Origin: DATCIH01 sp036507955
Lineage (GTDB): Bacteria > Bacillota > Clostridia > Clostridiales > Clostridiaceae
Length of the DNA: 41,546 bases
Assembly: GCA_036507955.1 (NCBI GenBank)
Contig: DATCIH010000048.1
Span: forward strand, 1-41,546
Reading direction: 5' to 3'
How positions within the stretch are numbered: the stretch's first letter is position 1; every line of letters begins with the position of its first letter. The translations under genes were made by a program, and so were the position numbers. The notes under the pieces were generated by a model, which saw nothing but the letters and a program-made list of their open reading frames with translations, was not told the origin of the DNA and made no database searches. Positions 15,212 through 24,036 of this stretch are shown one piece after another.

Positions 15212-16522
15212 TTACTTTTTCTGTAATCTATTTTTTGTATTACTTCTTATCAAGTATAATATACATATAAGCATCAATATGGTCAATAGACCAAGCGTTA
15301 TTTCTTTATATACATTGTTAACATTAGGGGACCCCACCTTGGTAATCACCCAAATAGACCCATTATTACTATCTAGTATATACAAGCCACTCCCAAAAAC
15401 TCTAATATTAATCGAAGCTTTAGGGTTATCAATATGACATACATCAGATAGTATACCACTATTCGACAAAGAATATACCTCATTTACTCCCTTATCATAA
15501 AAAAATATTGTATCTTTTTTAGATATTGCTCCATTACTATCAACTGCAAGCACACCTAAAGTGCTTAAGGACTTATGCACATATAAAGGTGCTGGTGGAT
15601 TATTAGTTGGCTCAGTTTTAAATATCTTTTCAACTTTTACTCCGTTGATACTAAATCTAGGAGAATCTACTGGATCACCACCACTAAAATCGGGCCATCC
15701 ATACCAAGCTCTTTCGATCTTATAAATGTAATCAGTATCATTTTTTATTGGCCTTAGACCCCTGTTTTCCATACCGCCAACGGCTGCTATTATTTTACCT
15801 TGGCTATTAAAATCGAGTCCTGTAATATTTCTGATTCCCCAGGCATAGGTTTCTCCTAACCCTAAAGCTAAATCATAAGAAACAATACTTCCATTTCCTG
15901 GGAAATGACTACTGATATTTTGGTCTTCACTGTTTTTTGTACCGTAAGGTGTAAAGGCTCCCGTTTTAATATCTCCAAAGGTTTTGCCCTTCAGTATAAT
16001 GTTCTTAGGAGTTATATCGTATGCATAAGGGTTTTCCTTTAGCCATATATTGTCACTACCTACCACCCCTGAATTTGTAACAGTCCCCACAGTAATATAT
16101 AAGATATCCTTATTTATCCTAACAATGCTCTTATCATAATCTCCTATATTTGGGATGTTATCTAAAATGGTATAAATCTGCTTATCCTTTAAATCATAAT
16201 AAAGTATCCTGTTATCTGAGGAAATATATAATTTGTTATTATAATAATCTATACTGTCAATATCTAATTTCTGATTTAATAAATATATGGTTCCTTCACC
16301 CTTAGTGTCAATCTTCTGGATTCTATCACTATAGGCTACATATATATTCCCACTCTTATCGAAGGTAAAATCTTTTCCGTTTTCGCATCCTTTATATAAT
16401 ATAGTTTTTTCAAATCCAGCAGCTTTAAGCTGTGGCTCTTTTATATTATATAAGCTAATTTTCAATAAAAAAGAAAAGGCTAAAATAAATAGTATTATAC
16501 AAAATAGAATTACCTTTCTCAT
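15212..16522 (-). CDS. Membrane-anchored glucose/sorbosone dehydrogenase-like beta-propeller
   Basis: The protein has 436 residues. An N-terminal hydrophobic segment (residues 4-24) is a signal or anchor, and a second near the C-terminus (ITLGLLTILMLICILYLI) is followed by basic residues, so the body lies outside the membrane. The body contains repeated propeller blades. AWGIRNITGLDFNSQGKII and AWYGWPDFSGGDP match the soluble PQQ glucose/sorbosone dehydrogenase family, in which similar segments flank the cofactor site. Whether PQQ is bound is uncertain, as strict anaerobes usually lack its synthesis. It is divergent from spoVB and upstream of the phospholipase-like gene. Confidence 0.72.
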   Translation of the reverse strand: MRKVILFCIILFILAFSFLLKISLYNIKEPQLKAAGFEKTILYKGCENGKDFTFDKSGNIYVAYSDRIQKIDTKGEGTIYLLNQKLDIDSIDYYNNKLYISSDNRILYYDLKDKQIYTILDNIPNIGDYDKSIVRINKDILYITVGTVTNSGVVGSDNIWLKENPYAYDITPKNIILKGKTFGDIKTGAFTPYGTKNSEDQNISSHFPGNGSIVSYDLALGLGETYAWGIRNITGLDFNSQGKIIAAVGGMENRGLRPIKNDTDYIYKIERAWYGWPDFSGGDPVDSPRFSINGVKVEKIFKTEPTNNPPAPLYVHKSLSTLGVLAVDSNGAISKKDTIFFYDKGVNEVYSLSNSGILSDVCHIDNPKASINIRVFGSGLYILDSNNGSIWVITKVGSPNVNNVYKEITLGLLTILMLICILYLIRSNTKNRLQKK

Positions 16523-16655
16523 TTCTCCTCCAAAGAAATAATTATCATTTAATTATATGTGAAGCATCCTTCTTATATTAACAAGTTTTTAGAATATAGA
16601 GACAATATAAAGAATATCTATAACTATTCAAATATTATTTATGTGTGGTGAAAGA

Positions 16656-17990
16656 ATGGAAGATAATTTTTATAAGAATTCATTAATTTTGATAGCCTCC
16701 AATCTTGCGACTGGAATATTAGGGTTTATATTCTCAATAAATCTATCCAAGGAACTTGGTGCTGAAGGTATGGGGGTATATGGCCTTATAATGCCTATAT
16801 ATAGCTTGTTTCTTTGTTTAATATGTGGAGGTATGGTAGCTGCAGTTTCTAAAGAAGCCTCTAAATACTTTAATAAAAATGATTATAGTAACTTGAATAA
16901 GTCAATAAATACTGCTCTATTTTTCGACTTAATTTGGGCCGTAACTATAGGGTTCTTAGTATTTTTCATTGCGAAGTACATAAGTCTCAACGTATTAAGA
17001 GACAAAAGGACTTTATACTCCCTTTGGGCAATATGCCCTGCCTTTGTATTTGTGGGTCTTTCCTCTATATTGAAAGGTTACTTTTACGGAATTGGTAAAG
17101 TACCAATTCCTGCCTTTATAGATATAGCTGAAAAAGCTATTAGAATTATTATATTAAACACAATAATTGTTTTTTTTAATCTTCATGATATCAAAACCAC
17201 AGTTACCGCTGCCTATATAGCTTTAGCTATAGGCGAGCTCCTTAGCTTTATTCTTCTTATTTCCTATTATAAACAACCCAAAGTATCAGAGGCCCCTAAC
17301 GTGAAAATAACTTCTAAAAAATTAGAAGCAAGACCTCAACTATTATATAATCTTTTAGCTATATCCTTTCCATTATCCATTAATGGCTTCGTATCTACTA
17401 TCTTTAGTACAATATCCACTATTATTGTGCCAAGAAGACTTGTTGAGACTGGAATATCCTACAATACAGCCTTAGCAATGATTGGTAAATTTAATGGTAT
17501 GGCCTTAAGTATTGTATTATTTCCTATTGTTATTATAATGTCTATAACTACCTTACTTATCCCTGACCTTACAAAGCATATAGGTAAGAAGGACTTCTAC
17601 GCATTAAAAAAAAGGATATGGCAGGTGCTCTGCTTATCCCTTCTAATAGGCTTATTAACGTTTTTTATATGTGTATCTATCCCAGACTTACTTGGGCTAA
17701 CCTTTTATTCAAGAACTGATTTAGGAAGCTACATAAAGGCGGCTTCCATATCTGCTCCAATTCTGTTTTTAGCTTCCTCCACCTTTGGGATACTCAATGG
17801 TTTAGGTAAACAGGGAATCATACTGCGAAACTCTCTAATAGTTTCCATTGAGGAATTAATTTTACTTTACATCTTTACTGGTATTCCTAGTATAAATGTT
17901 TACGGTTATGCCATTAGTCTTCTAATAACCTCTTTAACTTTACTTATATTAAATCTATACGAGACCTACAACTATTTAAGCAAGTTATGA
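16656..17990 (+). CDS. spoVB: Stage V sporulation protein B-like flippase
   Basis: The protein has 444 residues from the ATG at 16656, with GGTGAAAG just upstream; an earlier ATG at 16641 lacks a site. It is a MOP-superfamily integral membrane protein with about 12-14 helices. The N-terminal SNLATGILGFIFSINLSKEL and GAEGMGVYGLIMP are typical of SpoVB, the flippase for spore cortex precursor (lipid II). Other clostridial MurJ-type flippases are similar, so the sporulation role is a family inference. It is divergent from the beta-propeller gene. Its stop lies one base from the stop of a convergent second flippase gene. Confidence 0.82.
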   Translation: MEDNFYKNSLILIASNLATGILGFIFSINLSKELGAEGMGVYGLIMPIYSLFLCLICGGMVAAVSKEASKYFNKNDYSNLNKSINTALFFDLIWAVTIGFLVFFIAKYISLNVLRDKRTLYSLWAICPAFVFVGLSSILKGYFYGIGKVPIPAFIDIAEKAIRIIILNTIIVFFNLHDIKTTVTAAYIALAIGELLSFILLISYYKQPKVSEAPNVKITSKKLEARPQLLYNLLAISFPLSINGFVSTIFSTISTIIVPRRLVETGISYNTALAMIGKFNGMALSIVLFPIVIIMSITTLLIPDLTKHIGKKDFYALKKRIWQVLCLSLLIGLLTFFICVSIPDLLGLTFYSRTDLGSYIKAASISAPILFLASSTFGILNGLGKQGIILRNSLIVSIEELILLYIFTGIPSINVYGYAISLLITSLTLLILNLYETYNYLSKL

Positions 17991-17991
17991 T

Positions 17992-19599
17992 TTACCAAAG
18001 TTTTTCACTTAAAAAAGCAGGAATCCTTCTTCTTACTTTCAAAGGCATCTTATCCATATCGTTTTTTGTTATTCCTCCAAATATAATAAGAGCAATGGAA
18101 TAAACAATAACAGATATTACAACTGTAATTATCGTCATTAGGCTCTTTATAATATACCCTGAAGAAATTATAGACATAAGGAATCTAAGTATAAGTCCAA
18201 CAATGCCCATAACTAAAGCTGCTAGAAAAGGTTTATAAGCTATTTTTAAAAGACTGTACTTAATTCTAAAGGCCTCTTTTATTAACTTATTATTAAAGTA
18301 CACAGGTATAGCAAACCCAACTATAGTGCCTATTATAGCTCCATTAATATTGATGCTTTTATTTGCTACGAGTATGTAATTCAAAGCTATTTTAACTAAG
18401 ATTCCAAGAATTATATAAAAGGTAGCTAAATAAAATTTACCCACACTCTGTAGTAGCGTTGCCTGAATTTGAACAAGAGCCATTAAAACTAAAGTTATAG
18501 AACCTATTTCCATTAAATAAGCGCCATTTGTAACACTTGGAAATAGCAATTCAAAAATAGGATAGCTTAGTGCCGCTAGACCTATGGCTGATGGTATTGC
18601 TATAAGCAGACAAGTTTTAAAGGCATAATTAACTCCTTCTTTTACAGCTTTCCTATCATCTAAGGTATGGTACCTTGATATCTTAGGTAATATTGTAGCA
18701 GAGAGAGCAGTTATTATTGTAATCGGCACATTTATTAATATCTGAAATTTTCCAAGATAACCATACATATTTACCGATTGATCATAGCCAATACCCCCAT
18801 GCTGGAGCCTTGATTCAATGTTAGCTAAATCAACTATTGTTCCAGCTGACTGTAATCCAAAGCAAGTACTTATGGGTAGCGCATAGGAGAGAAGTCTCCT
18901 TACTAATTGTTTATTAGTATACCGGTATAAGCCTAAATCTTCATATCTTCCCTTTGGCGGTTTTAAAGCTTTACTTTTATTACAAATTATGATTAAGTAC
19001 ACAGCTGAAAAGAAAGCTCCTATTGTAGTTCCAACGGTAGCTCCTGCAATATAATATTCCATACCTTGATTTCTCCATAGGAACGCAAACAATAAAGATA
19101 AGGTAGTGTTTAAAAACTGTTCTATTATTTGAGATACAGCTGTAGGATTCATATTTCCCTTCCCTTGAAAAAACCCTCTATAAGCTGATGCCACCGCAGT
19201 GAATAATATTGATGGTGATAATAAAATTAGGGATAATTTGATTATCTCATGCTGACCTGAAGCTTTGCTAATCCAACCTGAAGATAGGATAAGAATCAGT
19301 GAACACACAGTTCCTGCTAAAACCAGTATAGTTCTAGCAAGTTTAAAAGTTTTTACTGCGTCTCTGAAATTACCAAGTGCTAATAGTTCAGCTATAAATT
19401 TTGAAATTGCTGCAGGAATTCCAGAATTTATTATGATATAGACAAATACAAATATAGTATAAGTCGCTAGGTAATGACCATATCCTGTTGGTCCAATTAT
19501 TTTTATTAATATAAATATGTAGAAAATGGACATTACTTTTACGATAATTCCAGCTGCAGAAAGTATAGCAAAGCCCTTAGTAGTCGATTGTTCTTTCAT
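17992..19599 (-). CDS. MOP-family lipid flippase (YtgP/MurJ-like)
   Basis: The protein has 535 residues, with about 14 hydrophobic segments. KGFAILSAAGIIVKVMSIFY and GPTGYGHYLATYTIF at the N-terminus, SGIPAAISKF, and the central YRGFFQGKGNMNPTAVSQI motif are typical of YtgP/SpoVB-type polysaccharide and lipid II flippases. Bacillus YtgP is a functional MurJ, so export of lipid II for peptidoglycan is the likely role. It is upstream of and convergent with spoVB, and 13 bases downstream of the pseudouridine synthase gene on the same strand, so it is probably the last gene of the operon starting at the FtsA-like gene. Confidence 0.83.
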   Translation of the reverse strand: MKEQSTTKGFAILSAAGIIVKVMSIFYIFILIKIIGPTGYGHYLATYTIFVFVYIIINSGIPAAISKFIAELLALGNFRDAVKTFKLARTILVLAGTVCSLILILSSGWISKASGQHEIIKLSLILLSPSILFTAVASAYRGFFQGKGNMNPTAVSQIIEQFLNTTLSLLFAFLWRNQGMEYYIAGATVGTTIGAFFSAVYLIIICNKSKALKPPKGRYEDLGLYRYTNKQLVRRLLSYALPISTCFGLQSAGTIVDLANIESRLQHGGIGYDQSVNMYGYLGKFQILINVPITIITALSATILPKISRYHTLDDRKAVKEGVNYAFKTCLLIAIPSAIGLAALSYPIFELLFPSVTNGAYLMEIGSITLVLMALVQIQATLLQSVGKFYLATFYIILGILVKIALNYILVANKSININGAIIGTIVGFAIPVYFNNKLIKEAFRIKYSLLKIAYKPFLAALVMGIVGLILRFLMSIISSGYIIKSLMTIITVVISVIVYSIALIIFGGITKNDMDKMPLKVRRRIPAFLSEKLW

Positions 19600-19612
19600 A
19601 ACTTGCTCCTTA

Positions 19613-20566
19613 CTAAAATCTAAAAGTATCCCTCTTTATCTTTTTAAAAATAGGAGGTAAGGCTTCTGTTATAACCTTATTTTCTAAATAGTCTAAGCTA
19701 GGTGGACAATCCTTAAATTCTACTCTATAAGCATATAAATATTGATAGGATAAATTATATTTATTTTCAAAGAAGCTATTTAATTTCTTTTCTCCATACT
19801 TTTTATCTCCTATAATAGGATTTCCTAAAAAGCTTAAATGAGCCCTTAATTGGTGACTTCTGCCTGTTATAAGTTCAAGCTCAACTAAAGAAAAGGTTCC
19901 ACAGGTTTGTATGGATTTTACTTCCATAGCTATTTGCTTATAACCTTCTAAAAAGTCTTTAGAGACCTTTGATATATTTGAATCATCACTTTTTGATATA
20001 AAAGCGTTGTATATACCATCTTTAACTTTTCCCTTCACTAAGGCCATATAAAACTTATTTATTTTTCTATCTCTTATCATCTCATTTACAGATTTTAGAG
20101 CTTCATAGTTCTTTGCATAAATAACAATACCACTGGTATTTCTATCTAATCTATTACAAGGAGATGGTGTAAAGCTTATTTCCTTTTCTGGTTCATATTG
20201 ACCTTTATCATAAAGGTAGGACAATACATAATCTGTTAAGGTATCATCAAGCTTGTTACTATCAGAATGGACTAAAACTCCAGGCCATTTTTCTACCATT
20301 AATATATTATGATCTTCAAAAATTATTTTTAGACTATTTTCTATTCTTACAAACTTTTCCTTTTTTTCTCCTCTTTCAAGATCTTTAGTTTCAATAATAT
20401 CGCCTAATTGAATATTATAATCTCCCTTAACCTTAATAGTATTGACCCTTACGTCACCTTTTCTAATAGCTTTAAATATTGCACTTAAAGGTATCTCCTT
20501 AAGCCATTTTCTAAGAAATTTATCTAATCTTTGGCCTGCTTCATTTGTTCCTATTTCAACTTTCAT
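19613..20566 (-). CDS. RluA-family 23S rRNA pseudouridine synthase
   Basis: The protein has 317 residues. The N-terminal S4 RNA-binding domain (GQRLDKFLRKWLKEI to about residue 60) is followed by the RluA/RluC/RluD catalytic domain. The motif CNRLDRNTSGIVIYAK carries the catalytic Asp141; the usual first His of HRLD is Asn here. GRSHQLRAHLSFLGNPIIGD near residue 230 is the second family signature. It isomerises uridines in rRNA. The start shares one base with the stop of the M20 amidohydrolase gene, so translation is probably coupled. RluC or RluD specificity cannot be assigned. Confidence 0.9.
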   Translation of the reverse strand: MKVEIGTNEAGQRLDKFLRKWLKEIPLSAIFKAIRKGDVRVNTIKVKGDYNIQLGDIIETKDLERGEKKEKFVRIENSLKIIFEDHNILMVEKWPGVLVHSDSNKLDDTLTDYVLSYLYDKGQYEPEKEISFTPSPCNRLDRNTSGIVIYAKNYEALKSVNEMIRDRKINKFYMALVKGKVKDGIYNAFISKSDDSNISKVSKDFLEGYKQIAMEVKSIQTCGTFSLVELELITGRSHQLRAHLSFLGNPIIGDKKYGEKKLNSFFENKYNLSYQYLYAYRVEFKDCPPSLDYLENKVITEALPPIFKKIKRDTFRF

Positions 20567-21753
20567 TAATTTCCTCCGTTAATTAAATAATTAAAAGCAA
20601 AGCTGCATTGCAGAGCTGCTCCTATAACTAAACATTCTTCATCAATATCAAAAAGAGGGCTATGTGCAGAATTTATTATTCCTCGTTCCTCATTTCTACA
20701 TCCTAAATAATAGAAAAAGGATGGTCTTTCTTGTGCAAAATATGCAAAGCTCTCCACGCCCATGCTTGGTTTACTAAGTAAATTAACTTTATCACCTAAT
20801 AAATCCTTTGCTAATTTTAAAAAATATTCTGTTAGGGTTTCATCATTATAAAGACAAGGATAACTTTCTATTATTTCAACCACAGCATTGCCTCTCATGG
20901 CTTTTGCTATACCTTCTGATATTTCCTTTACTCTTATAATAATCTTACTTCTATCCTCCGTTTTCATTGCTCTTATAATGCCTGATAAATTTACCTCATC
21001 AGGTATTATATTTTGTGCTGTTCCTCCATGTATACTACCTATGGTTAGCACTGCAGCATCTGTGGGAGAAATTTCCCTGGATACTATACTTTGTAGCGCA
21101 ACAATAATATTAGACGCAATCAGTATTGGGTCTACATTAACTTCTGGATGTGCACCGTGGCCTCCCTTTCCCTCTATTTTAATATTAAAAGGATTAGAGG
21201 CTGCATTTACTGCTCCAGATTTTATACCAATTTCTCCAAATTTAATATTTTCATCAACATGAAGGCCAATTACAGCATCCACCTTTGGGTCATCTAGTAT
21301 ACCTTCCTTTATCATAAATCTCGCTCCACCAACAGTTTCCTCCGCTGGTTCAAATATAAGCTTTACATTACCCATTAAGGAAGCTCTATTTTTATTTAGT
21401 ATCTTTGCTACCCCCATTAGTATTGCAGTATGCGCATCATGTCCACAAGCATGCATTATACCATCTCTTGTGCTTTTATAGCTAGTATTAGTTTTTTCTT
21501 GAATTGGCAGTGCATCAATATCTGCTCTTATACCTATTGTCTTTTCTCCACTACCTTTAATTATGGCTACAATTCCAGTATTTGAAACATATTTCCCTTC
21601 AATTCCTTCTGACTTTAAAAAACTCATTATATAATTAGAAGTATTATATTCCTCAAAGCCTAGTTCTGGATTTTTATGTATATGTTCTCTCCAGGTAACC
21701 AAGTCTTGTTTTATTTCTTTTGCTTCATTTAAAAAATTTATCATAAAATCCAC
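20566..21753 (-). CDS. M20 family amidohydrolase (N-acyl amino acid / aminoacylase type)
   Basis: The protein has 395 residues. Metal-site motifs of peptidase family M20D are present: GIRADIDALPIQEKT (74-88), MHACGHDAHTA (100-110), FEPAEETVGGARFM (134-147), GLHV, and a C-terminal GAHSPLFDIDEE-type motif (NSAHSPLFDIDEE). The dimerisation lid is inserted in the middle (KIEGKGGHGAHP). Members hydrolyse N-acyl amino acids, hippurate or peptidoglycan-derived amides in the cytoplasm with two metal ions. The frame starts with GTG at 21753, directly after the stop of the FtsA-like gene. An ATG three codons on (21744) is the alternative start, and spacing does not settle it. Confidence 0.9.
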   Translation of the reverse strand: MDFMINFLNEAKEIKQDLVTWREHIHKNPELGFEEYNTSNYIMSFLKSEGIEGKYVSNTGIVAIIKGSGEKTIGIRADIDALPIQEKTNTSYKSTRDGIMHACGHDAHTAILMGVAKILNKNRASLMGNVKLIFEPAEETVGGARFMIKEGILDDPKVDAVIGLHVDENIKFGEIGIKSGAVNAASNPFNIKIEGKGGHGAHPEVNVDPILIASNIIVALQSIVSREISPTDAAVLTIGSIHGGTAQNIIPDEVNLSGIIRAMKTEDRSKIIIRVKEISEGIAKAMRGNAVVEIIESYPCLYNDETLTEYFLKLAKDLLGDKVNLLSKPSMGVESFAYFAQERPSFFYYLGCRNEERGIINSAHSPLFDIDEECLVIGAALQCSFAFNYLINGGN

Positions 21754-23865
21754 TTATCCTTCCCAATAAATTTTTATTATATCTCCTTGCTTTAGATGAT
21801 CATAGTAATTAGCATTACCCTCATTTAGTTTTAAAACAAGCCTTCCCTTAGTAGAAGTTAAATCAAATTTAATATAATTAAATATATCCACAAATACATA
21901 TTTGTCTTTACCCAGTAAATTTATTATTTCTCCATTAACATTTATATTTATATTTGAGGAATTAACACTTTCCTGAGCTTTTACAGAAGCTTCTTCCATC
22001 TTTTCTTCGGAAAATCGAGTAAAAAATTCTCTTGTAGATGTAGTTTTAACTGCTACGTCAATAGGAGCTTCTGCTTCACTTATAGTAACCTTTTGCTCTA
22101 CTTCTTTTTCAGGTATGTCCTCAAGACTTAACCTTTTGATTTTTACTCCTTCTTTTATAACATATTTATCAGAAAGTCTAGTGTTTTCAATATAATAGCT
22201 ATATTTATCATCCTCAAAGTCGTAATAGTTTTTAAAATCTCCAAGGGTTTTAGGGTTAACTATAACCACTTGGTCTCCTTCCTTAATCAAGGCTTCTAAA
22301 GCTCTTTTCTCTTCATTTATGAAACAAATAGGATCAAGATTTTTAAGCTCTCCATTTAAATAGAAGCTTACTGAATAGATTTCTTTTACATAATCAATTG
22401 CTTTAGGAACAGCTTTTTTTCCATCTTTCGCAAACTCAATTTCAATTTTGTCCCCTTCCTTAATGGTTGCATCTACATTAGTTTCTTTACCTTTTATTAT
22501 TATCTTAGGGTTAGTTGATAAGGAACCAAAGGCCGTTCTTTTTACACCATTAAAAAAGAATTCAATGTTTTGTCCATTATTCCCTATTAATATCTTTGGA
22601 TTTATTCCAGCTTGAAGCATAACATCCAGTACATTATGCTTATGAGAATTAAATAAACTAACCACATTATCATTTAAAGTTACTTCAATAAAATCATGTC
22701 CCAGCCTTTTTATACATACTAGGGCTATGCCAATTACGGTAACTCCAATACTACCTAAACTATAATCCTCACAAATGCAGTCAGAAATAGACTCTCTTCC
22801 CTTGATTACAACTCTTTGTGACGTAAGTTTCAATTTCTGAGTTATTGTTTCCATTAGATTTGGAGTGTGTGCACCTCCTCCTACTAAAAATAAAGCACTA
22901 GGTGATTTCCCCCCATTAAGTTCTATTATTTTATTTGCGATTTCCTCGCTTATCTTTTCAGTTGTTGGTTTTATTATTGCCAATAAGTCTTCTCTTGATA
23001 TTTCATTTTCAAAGCCTAATACATCAACATATTTTATTTTATCTAATATTAAAATATTTCTTTTTATTTTCTCGGCACAGTTAAAATCAATTAGAAGATT
23101 TTGTGCAATAGCTTCTGTTACTTCATCCCCAGCTAGAGGTACCATTCCATATGCACTTATACTGTCCTTGCTAGATATTGCAATATCAGAGGTACCTGCG
23201 CCAATATCGACTAAAGCAAGATTTAATAGCCTTAGGTTTTGAGGAATTATAGCTTCCATGGCAGCTATTGGTTCTAGAGTTAAAGCAGTAACCTCAAGAG
23301 AAACCTTTTCCATTACTGCATATAAACTATCCACAACGGATCTTGGTAGAAAAGTTGCTATCACCTCGGCTGCAATATTTTCACCCTTATGAGATAATAA
23401 ATTGTTTATTACATAACCATTTAAGTAATAATTTTTGACGCTATAGCCTACACAATAAAGCTTACCTTGAGCTTGCCTGTTCACCTGATCTTCAGCTCTT
23501 TTAACTGCAGTTAGCTCGATACTTCTGATTGTCTCTTTATCAATTTCCTTATTTATATCAATATCCATCATGGATTTAACTAAGGTCGTCTTTAAAAATC
23601 TTCCTGCAGCTGCTATGGCCACATGATTTAATTTAAAACCAAGTTTTTCTTCAAGCTCAGCTTTAACATGCTCCACAGCCTTTGCAACTAAGGAAACATT
23701 GTGAATTTGTCCATCAATCATTGCTCTCTCTTCATGTTCGATATAACTTTCACATAAAACATGAAACTTTTTTTCTTTAACTATTCCTACAGTCCCTATA
23801 ACTGATCTAGTACCAATATCTAAGGAAAATATTATTTCTTCCTGGGAAACATCCTTAATCATCAT
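21754..23865 (-). CDS. FtsA-like actin-fold ATPase with long C-terminal extension
   Basis: The protein has 703 residues. Residues 10-380 are an FtsA/PilM-type actin-fold ATPase: phosphate 1 IIFSLDIGTRSVIGTV (11-26), an SHS2-like insertion (80-170), phosphate 2 LALVDIGAGTSDIAI (216-230) and the adenosine motif LFLVGGGAHTPN (326-337). True FtsA is about 420 residues and ends in an amphipathic membrane helix. Here about 320 extra residues contain repeated small beta-rich units (for example FFFNGVKRTAFGS, INVNGEIINLL) and an acidic linker. It is therefore a paralogue rather than canonical FtsA. A role in division or envelope assembly is inference. The SD is AGAGGT, and it leads the operon with the amidohydrolase gene. 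Confidence 0.8.
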   Translation of the reverse strand: MMIKDVSQEEIIFSLDIGTRSVIGTVGIVKEKKFHVLCESYIEHEERAMIDGQIHNVSLVAKAVEHVKAELEEKLGFKLNHVAIAAAGRFLKTTLVKSMMDIDINKEIDKETIRSIELTAVKRAEDQVNRQAQGKLYCVGYSVKNYYLNGYVINNLLSHKGENIAAEVIATFLPRSVVDSLYAVMEKVSLEVTALTLEPIAAMEAIIPQNLRLLNLALVDIGAGTSDIAISSKDSISAYGMVPLAGDEVTEAIAQNLLIDFNCAEKIKRNILILDKIKYVDVLGFENEISREDLLAIIKPTTEKISEEIANKIIELNGGKSPSALFLVGGGAHTPNLMETITQKLKLTSQRVVIKGRESISDCICEDYSLGSIGVTVIGIALVCIKRLGHDFIEVTLNDNVVSLFNSHKHNVLDVMLQAGINPKILIGNNGQNIEFFFNGVKRTAFGSLSTNPKIIIKGKETNVDATIKEGDKIEIEFAKDGKKAVPKAIDYVKEIYSVSFYLNGELKNLDPICFINEEKRALEALIKEGDQVVIVNPKTLGDFKNYYDFEDDKYSYYIENTRLSDKYVIKEGVKIKRLSLEDIPEKEVEQKVTISEAEAPIDVAVKTTSTREFFTRFSEEKMEEASVKAQESVNSSNININVNGEIINLLGKDKYVFVDIFNYIKFDLTSTKGRLVLKLNEGNANYYDHLKQGDIIKIYWEG

Positions 23866-23996
23866 AAAATATTACCTCTTCTAAATTATAAAAGATTTTA
23901 CAGTTCCATAAAATTATATATGATATAAGGTTAACATTCAATGTTGTATTGAAAAACCTTCTTATAAACTTGTTCTAAACTTCTTCTAAAAGGTAT

Positions 23997-24022
23997 GGTG
24001 ACACACCTAAAGGTATGTCACC
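23997..24022 (-). terminator. Hairpin terminator of the ABC exporter operon
   Basis: GGTGACA (23997-24003) and TGTCACC (24016-24022) with flanking pairs form a stem of about ten base pairs, 15 bases beyond the stop of the last permease gene on the minus strand, followed by a T-containing stretch (ATACCTTTT). Confidence 0.55.
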
Positions 24023-24036
24023 AAATTATAATATAT

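Noticed and set aside
20888..21262. 124-codon plus-strand frame inside the amidohydrolase gene
   Set aside because: It is a shadow of a well-supported M20 gene on the minus strand with no SD.
21754..23865. Canonical ftsA assignment
   Set aside because: It is far too long and lacks the C-terminal amphipathic helix; kept as FtsA-like without a gene symbol.
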